Shown: positions 58,790 through 64,000 of the stretch, piece after piece
Numbering within the stretch: position 1 is the first letter of the stretch
Layout: each line of letters begins with the position of its first letter
DNA from: Rutpela maculata
Lineage: Eukaryota > Arthropoda > Insecta > Coleoptera > Cerambycidae
Length of the DNA stretch: 64,000 nt
NCBI GenBank assembly: GCA_936432065.2
Contig: OW386293.2
Coordinates: 102,631,795 to 102,695,794, forward strand
Direction: 5' to 3'
Position numbers and translations under genes: made by a program
Notes under the pieces: model-generated
Seen by the model: the letters and a program-made list of their open reading frames with translations, nothing else
Told to the model about the DNA's origin: nothing
Databases searched by the model: none

Positions 58790-59330
58790 TCTCAATTATA
58801 TGTTAACAGTTTCACCATCTTCCTTTTGTTATTACGGACGCAGATATGAATTTAGTCGTTAATTATTAACTAATGAATTTATTCTAATTATGTGTGACCT
58901 TTAGCATTTTTATTATTGCAAGTATTTTTCTCTTGTTACACATAATAATATTAATATTATTAATTCTAAGTAAAACATCACTTTTCCATGTAATTCTGTA
59001 TTTTGATTCAAAACAATTAATTTGTTTTCTTCTGATATCAATGTTTATGAAAATTATCATCATAAATATAAAACGGGATTTATGTTTTATATTGAAGCCT
59101 GGTAGAAACACCGCCTTAAGGACTCTTAAGCAAGAGCTTTTCGCGTTCAGAAATTCTATAGGTAAACAAACGCAAAATTGAGCTGCCACTTGTCTCAAGT
59201 GTTCTAAATTTTACTTTTTTAGTCAACCAAAATATCATGAACGAATTTGTTTTATAACCACGGCGCCCCTTCTTGTTCAAATGTTATGAAATATATTTTT
59301 ATTATTTTTACACTCACAATGATTTTCTAA
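58790..59330. other. No recognised feature
   Basis: AT-rich DNA. Open frames on both strands at 58884-59198 overlap almost fully and reflect low stop density, not coding. Confidence 0.45.
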
Positions 59331-59339
59331 AAGCAGCAT

Positions 59340-59580
59340 AACCAAAGATTTGATGGATCATGACACCCTGTTTGGTGAATTGGAGTCATGTGAAATTGTA
59401 GGTATTCGTTTGGAATGGGTAAAATATTTTTTTACAAAATAGCAAAGAAATGGTTAAGCTAAAATCTTGTCATAATAACATTATGAATTACTAGAATTAC
59501 TCATTTAAATCAGATTTACAAATTAATAACGCAGGTGTCCCTCAAAGGCCTATTCTGGCACCACTATTAACAATATAATA
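59340..59580 (+). pseudogene. LINE reverse-transcriptase remnant (palm)
   Basis: KDLMDHDTLFGELESCEIVG then IRLEWVKYFFT (59347-59448) matches KAFD-VDH-(I/V)LL-KLE-YGI-G--L-WIKSYL. After two breaks, NNAGVPQRPILAPLLT (59528-59575) matches the GVPQGSILGPLLF block. It is the part of a CR1/Jockey-type RT that follows the piece preserved at 13.3-13.8 kb. Stops and frameshifts throughout. Confidence 0.8.
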
Positions 59581-59589
59581 ACTGTCCTA

Positions 59590-60720
59590 TACATGAATAT
59601 GTCACTTTTGACAATTGACTGTTTTATTTTCTTTCCAATGTGTACAAAAACGTTATTACTTGAAAAATTTTCGACAGAATTTAGTACAGGCCCATTTGAG
59701 AGGTGGTGGTTTTTCTAAAAAAATCGCTAATATAACTTATTAAAATTTTACTCCTAAAAACTGATGTAGTTGGCCTTGGATTTTGTAGGAATGTAACGCT
59801 TTTTACACCAAAAATGCTGTTCAAAAAGTTCTACAATTATAAAAAATCTCACAATAAACAAAGATTTTACAGGGTGACTCCAAAACAAATGGGTCATTCT
59901 GTATATTCTGAAAATGGAAATCACTGCTCCTTATTTCTGAAGAGAGAAGCGTCTCCATTTTCTTTTTACACCATTTGTGGAGTATTCTTGGGCATAATCG
60001 TCAAGCAAATTGCTTTAAAAAAATCTGAAGGATGCGATTTTTGAACCAAAAATAAAAATAATGTGTTCTTTTGGAAACTATCGACTGGACTAGCGACGCA
60101 TGGGGCATGGGAAAATGTATAAATCGACGTACCGAAAGAACCAGGAAATTGAGCGATTAAATTTTTGTACCCGACATTCGATTAAATACCTATAAAACCA
60201 GTTACAGCACGCATCCCGTATGATACGAATCCAACGCGAATAAACGATCCAATTAACAGAGTATCAAATAAGAACTGTAAAAACACCTTCCTATATCCTG
60301 CTATTAATAATAATTATTTATTTTTAACTGCTATTACCAAGTACCTACCTAATGCATAATTAGAATGCCTGTAATGCGGGCGAAGCAATGACTTGTGGAA
60401 AGTTGCTTTTCCAACGATAAGAAAAAGCAAACTGCAGCACGCCAAATAGAAAAGGCTCATTAGAAATTGTAATGCGTGCCGGCTATTAAGATCAATAACA
60501 GTTATAACATAATAATTTGGATGCCGCAAAATAACAGAATATTAGTTGCGAGATTAGTTGCATATTTTTATAAATTTTGTATCGAATTCTTTAGCTGTAA
60601 TCCATTCAAATTAGGAAAAAAGCGGAGAAAAACTTTGAAAAGCAGTTTCTCTGCATAGGAAGTAAATATTTAACTTTTAGAACAAGGTTTTGCATATGCG
60701 CATAAAAAAGACATGATTTT
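59590..60720. other. No recognised feature
   Basis: AT-rich DNA. ACAGGGTGACTCCAAAACAA at 59870 looks like a transposon end without a partner. Confidence 0.45.
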
Positions 60721-60726
60721 TTAGAT

Positions 60727-60734
60727 ATATACAT
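60727..60734. repeat. 8-bp target-site duplication, left (ATATACAT)
   Basis: Repeated exactly at 61377-61384 on the other side of the MITE. Confidence 0.92.
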
Positions 60735-61376
60735 TAGGGTGGGTCGGTTTATAACTTTTTTAGAAAATTCGAAATGCCTGTAGTGAAAAAAGTTGTAGGT
60801 TGGTCTTTTATTTAAGAATAAAAATTTTTTTTTTTTTCAAAAATGTTTTAGGCCGCCCGCCGACCCTCCAGAAAAAAAGAAATAAAAAAAATATAACTAA
60901 GTCGCCTGTGTTGAGAAAGGCTGTTATGGTTCCTTATTTACCCATAAAACATATTTTTAAATTTGTAGTGTATTTAGACCCCCGTCGGCCCCTCAAAACT
61001 CGTCTAAATAAAATTTTTATATTGCGCTAGTACTTAAACAGCTCTTTGCTTATTTCGCACAATAATTATTACACAAAATAACCCATAACTCACCACGTGG
61101 AGGTGGCTGCCATCGAGTTCCACTGCTGCCCACCCATCCACCCTTCCATTTGGGCATTTAATAATTATTTGTCTATACTACTACGTATTCTGATTTGGTA
61201 CCAAACTTTTGATTTTTAATTTTTAATGTTTTTTTATTTTATGTGCTCGGCGGGGGGGGGGGGGGGGGGGGGGGGTCGAATATTGAAATAAAAAAAAAAA
61301 AAATATCTTCATTTTAGACCATCACACAACTTTTCACACTACAGGCCTTTTGAAATTAGAAAATCGACCCACCCTA
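60735..61376. mobile_element. MITE with TAGGGTGGGTCG ends, 642 bp
   Basis: The left end TAGGGTGGGTCGGTTT and the right end (inverted) TAGGGTGGGTCGATTT agree. A longer imperfect match runs for about 65 bp and includes GCCTGTAGTG---AAAGTTG. The 8-bp duplication ATATACAT is perfect. Eight bases fits hAT or P-type elements. The terminal TAGGGTGG is shared with the 2.88-kb transposon at 20.9 kb, which could have mobilised it. Interior: homopolymer runs, 24 Gs at 61252-61275, no gene. Confidence 0.9.
61252..61275. repeat. Poly-G run of 24
   Basis: Uninterrupted Gs inside the MITE, followed 18 bases later by a poly-A run. The true length is likely uncertain, because such runs are hard to sequence. 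Confidence 0.9.
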
Positions 61377-61384
61377 ATATACAT
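61377..61384. repeat. 8-bp target-site duplication, right (ATATACAT)
   Basis: Matches 60727-60734 exactly. Confidence 0.92.
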
Positions 61385-62306
61385 GTATATACACATTTTT
61401 TCGTGCTTTTTTTCATTTGGACGTATATATCTCGAAAAGTACGCGTTTCTAAGGCTAAACGAACATAGGTAAACGTATTCAGAATACGACTTTCTACAAA
61501 TAGATTTTTCCGATTATCCCATTGGTTTTTCCGGAAAAGTGACTTAAAAAATATGTATATGTGGGCTTTTTTGTTTTTTTTAAATTTTGAATGCAAATAT
61601 CTCGAAAAGTACGCGATTTTAGGGCTAAATGAATATAAGTAAACTTGTTCAGAATGCGATTCTCATTTCTCTCTATGCATTTTAACGATTATCCCATTGG
61701 TTTCTCCGTATAAGCGTCTTGAAAAATATGTATATTTGCCTTTTCGTGTTTTTTTTTTTTTAGTTGGACGCATATTATCTCGGAATTTACGCGTTTATAA
61801 GGCCAAATAAACATTAGTAAACTTATTCAAAATGTAATTTCCTACAAAAAAGATTCTATACACTTTTCCAATTTCCTCTTTTTTTTTCGAGATATATGCG
61901 TCCAAATGAAAAAAAAATACGGGAAAGCAAATATATATATATTATTCAAGAAGCTTTTCCGGAAAAACCAATGGGATAATCGATAATCGGAAAAATGCAA
62001 CCTTTTTTGTAGGAAATCTCATTCTGAACAAGTTTACTTATGTCCATTTATCCCTAAAATCGCGTGCTTTTCGAGATATTTTCATTCAAAATTAAAAAAA
62101 AAAAGACGAAAAAATACATATACATTTTTCAAGCCGTTTTTCCGGAAAAACCAATGGGATAATCGGAAAAATGTATAGAATCTTTTTTGTAGGAAGTCGT
62201 ATTCTGAACATGTTTACTTATGTTCGTTTATGCTTAAAACGCGTACTTTTCGAGATACATATGTCCAAATGAAAAAAAAAAAAACACGAAAAAACGTATA
62301 TATATG
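61385..62306. repeat. Inverted array of about 175-bp repeats (3 forward + 3 reverse)
   Basis: Three forward units are marked by (T)CTCG(A/G)AAAGTACGCG-type motifs near 61428, 61597 and 61775. Three inverted ones are marked by CGAGATAT near 61889, 62075 and 62250. Each unit also carries a CGATTATCCCATTGGTTT motif or its complement. Spacing is 169-180 bp. The two arms (about 480 and 420 bp) meet near 61875, so the whole is a palindrome built from tandem units. It abuts the MITE's right target duplication at 61384, and the SINE interrupts its right edge. Confidence 0.9.
62296..62306. repeat. 11-bp target-site duplication of the SINE (GTATATATATG), left
   Basis: Repeated exactly at 62698-62708. 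Simple TA-rich sequence, so part of the match could be coincidence, but both copies abut the SINE ends precisely. Confidence 0.85.
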
Positions 62307-62697
62307 TTTTTTTTTATCTATTTATTTAACGTCGGCCTATTTCCGCTACCAGGGCCTATCACCGACGCCAGGAGACGAGCTACCCCCAACCTGGAAATTT
62401 TGCCGAACCTCTTCCCTTAAGAGTAGGGATCTTTTACTTGCCTAACATTTAATAGACAAGGGACGGACCGCCTGCTTTACATCCCCTCCAAAGGATGGTA
62501 TATCCACTACGTAATCCTCGTCTGAAATTACGTAACTTCCGCGAATACACTGATATACAAACCGCTAGAAGGTGGGTGGGACGAGAACGCCGTATTTCCC
62601 AAGATGGGTCACCCATCCAAGTACTAACCGCGCTCGACGTTGCTTCAACGGAATATCGACTGACATTCACATTGAAGCCGCCTCTACGCTCGCCCCT
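62307..62697 (-). mobile_element. 5S-rRNA-derived SINE (SINE3-like), 391 bp
   Basis: On the minus strand the element starts at 62697 and ends in AAATAAATAGATAAAAAAAA C at 62307, an A-rich tail. Its head at about 62650-62577 contains GCGCGGTTAGTACTTGGATG then GGTGACC and TGGGAAATAC. This is the box C region of animal 5S rRNA, which acts as an internal RNA polymerase III promoter. The region upstream of box C is more diverged. The body (62560-62330) is unrelated to 5S and probably LINE-derived. An 11-bp duplication flanks it. It would be copied by a LINE in trans. The overlapping frames are not genes. Confidence 0.9.
62575..62650 (-). promoter_or_regulatory. 5S-like internal Pol III control region
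   Basis: GGTTAGTACTTGGATGGGTG (minus strand, about 62604-62623) is identical to the conserved box C of animal 5S rRNA. The neighbouring AAGCAACGTCGAGCGC corresponds to the stretch just before it. This is a SINE promoter, not a working 5S gene, because the first half and the 3' end of 5S are missing or changed. Confidence 0.85.
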
Positions 62698-62708
62698 GTA
62701 TATATATG
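62698..62708. repeat. 11-bp target-site duplication of the SINE, right
   Basis: GTATATATATG, same as 62296-62306. Confidence 0.85.
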
Positions 62709-63125
62709 TATATATCCCAAAAATCTTGTATTTTTTTTTCTACGCATAAGCAAAAAATTGTTCTAAAAGTTGAGTACTTACTTTCTATTCAGAGAAACTG
62801 CTGTTCAAAATTTTTCTATAAAACGGCGGTTTTTTTTCCCTAATTTGAGTAGACTACTAGTGCTGCTCCTGAGATGTGCCCAGTGATGCTTTTTTGATTC
62901 AATCTACATTTTCAAAAATTATTTATAGATTTATTAAAAAAGTTATTTTAAATGTTTTCTCCTGATGATTTTCTCTAATGCGAAAAATTAATAAAGAGCT
63001 ATTTAAATATTAAAAAAAAATGTTTCCAGTTTTCATTTTATTTTCACGGTTTTTAGACTCCACTTTTTTCACATTTCCGATGAAAAATTCTACGCGTGTT
63101 TTTAATGTTAAGGGATTTGTACATA
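62709..63125. other. No recognised feature
   Basis: AT-rich DNA between the SINE and the last HINE. Its first bases may be the continuation of the inverted array that the SINE split. Confidence 0.5.
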
Positions 63126-63841
63126 TTACTTCCACGTCCAGTGGAAGTATAGTAACGACAAAAAAATTTTAAAAAATTATTATTGTTCAAATAGGCTTAG
63201 AATGTCACGAAACGTCGATATTTTAAGTTTGAGCAAAAAAATTATTTCTGTCTGTCGGTCTGTCTGTCTGTCTGTCGGTCTGTCTGTAACTTTTTTTGTG
63301 CGCACGTTTACTCTGGAACCGTTTAAGATATTGACTTGAAATTTGGTACACATATGTACTTTAACGAGATCTAGAACTAGATTATATTTTCATCTTGTTC
63401 CGTCGAAGGGTTGGGGGGTAAATTGGGGTAAATTTGGGGAAAACAGGTAAATCAAGCAGGAAAGAGTCCATAAAATTGGTATTTAGTATATACAAGAGAA
63501 GCTGAGGTCTCAAAAAAAATTTTGGCATTATCCACCCCCATTACCACCCCCACCCCATTATTAAAGGGGATGAAAAAAAATTGTGATTTAGGGTGTGTAC
63601 AAGAACCGGAAACCTCAAAATGTTTTTTTACTTCATCCACCCCCACTACCATCCCCTATCACCACCCCCACCCCGCTACCGATGTGGGGTATCGTTTTAT
63701 GGGTTTTTGGGGTAGAGGATTTCAAATATATTATTAAAGTTCCATAAACAATTATTTCCACATACAAAATGTTTTCGTTGTGAGTGACTTAGATAAAAAA
63801 TCTGGATGTGGAAGTAGTGATTCCTTGGGCAGCGGTTTTTT
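63126..63841 (-). mobile_element. HINE element, copy 4 (full length, minus strand)
   Basis: Reading the minus strand: start AAAAACCGCTGCCCAAGGAA (to 63841), TACTTCCACATCCAG, the G-rich GGGGTGGGGGTGG middle, CCAAATTTCAAGTCAATATC, ACGTGCGCAC, a long RGAC tract (GTCY on the + strand at 63246-63292), GACATTCTAAGCC. The 3' hairpin ACTTCCA-CTGGACG-TGGAAGT lies at 63128-63148. About 716 bp, the most complete copy and a good reference for the family. Confidence 0.9.
63246..63292 (+). repeat. (GTCY)n microsatellite inside HINE copy 4
   Basis: Repeated GTCT/GTCG tetramers. This tract is a diagnostic feature of DINE-1/HINE elements; its length differs between all four copies here. Confidence 0.93.
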
Positions 63842-64000
63842 AGAATGTGATGATGTAAAATATCAATAATAAAATCAGTTAGAAATGCATTTGAACGGTA
63901 AAAAAATGTAAAAATATGACAGGTTTTTAGACAAAAAGCAGTATCTTAAGTAAGAGAGATTTAAAAAATTTGGGAAATTGGCTTTCCCCCCGCCCCACAA

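Noticed and set aside
58884..59198. Open frames of about 100 codons on both strands
   Set aside because: They overlap fully in AT-rich DNA, have biased composition and no motif.
62575..62650. Functional 5S rRNA gene
   Set aside because: Only the region around box C matches; the first half and terminal stem of 5S are absent, and an A-rich tail and target duplication mark it as a SINE.
1..64000. CRISPR array, operons, prophage or other prokaryotic systems
   Set aside because: No regularly spaced short direct repeats, no polycistronic genes and no ribosome-binding sites; the sequence is eukaryotic in every respect.

Overview
The window looks like intergenic or intronic DNA from a repeat-rich, AT-rich animal genome, most likely an insect (a beetle or a bug would fit; I cannot name the species). 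There are no operons, no long intact open reading frames and no Shine-Dalgarno sites. Nearly everything recognisable is a transposable element, and almost all coding remnants carry stops and frameshifts. The open frames of 60-100 codons scattered through the window are mostly chance frames in repeats.

Layout. 0.2-5.4 kb: a degenerate direct repeat, remnants of RNase H-bearing LINEs on both strands, a fragment of a second LINE-like family ('family X'), and an odd locus at 4.67-5.34 kb where two identical 211-bp direct repeats flank a piece of a hAT-type foldback element. 8.6-14.8 kb: four inverted-repeat (foldback/MITE) elements, including a complete 1004-bp hAT-like element with an 8-bp target duplication, plus a LINE reverse-transcriptase remnant. 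15.8-20 kb: PIF/Harbinger-like, mariner-like and LINE remnants. 20.9-23.8 kb: the largest coding unit, a DDE-type DNA transposon with 15-bp terminal inverted repeats and a transposase of about 750 residues broken by one stop and two frameshifts. 25-31 kb: family X again, LINE pieces, a hAT MITE with an internal minisatellite, and a strong hairpin. 31-36 kb: mostly unrecognised DNA with one small MITE.

36.1-38.6 kb holds the only candidate host gene: a 16-codon signal-peptide-like first exon and a 24-nt in-frame microexon, separated by a 2.5-kb intron containing a TA-flanked MITE. 40-51 kb: a Tc1-like transposase remnant, two tandem duplications, a LINE remnant, a 150-codon unassigned open frame, and a third family X copy. 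53-54.5 kb, 58.3-58.8 kb and 63.1-63.8 kb: four copies of a Helentron-associated (HINE/DINE-1-like) element with a (GTCY)n tract and a 3' hairpin. 60.7-62.7 kb: a MITE with a perfect 8-bp target duplication, then a large inverted array of about 175-bp repeats, into which a 5S-rRNA-derived SINE has inserted with an 11-bp target duplication.

No genes visibly work together here. What the window offers is a record of nested transposition: hAT, P/hAT-like 8-bp-TSD, Tc1/mariner, PIF/Harbinger, Helentron, 5S-SINE and at least three LINE groups.
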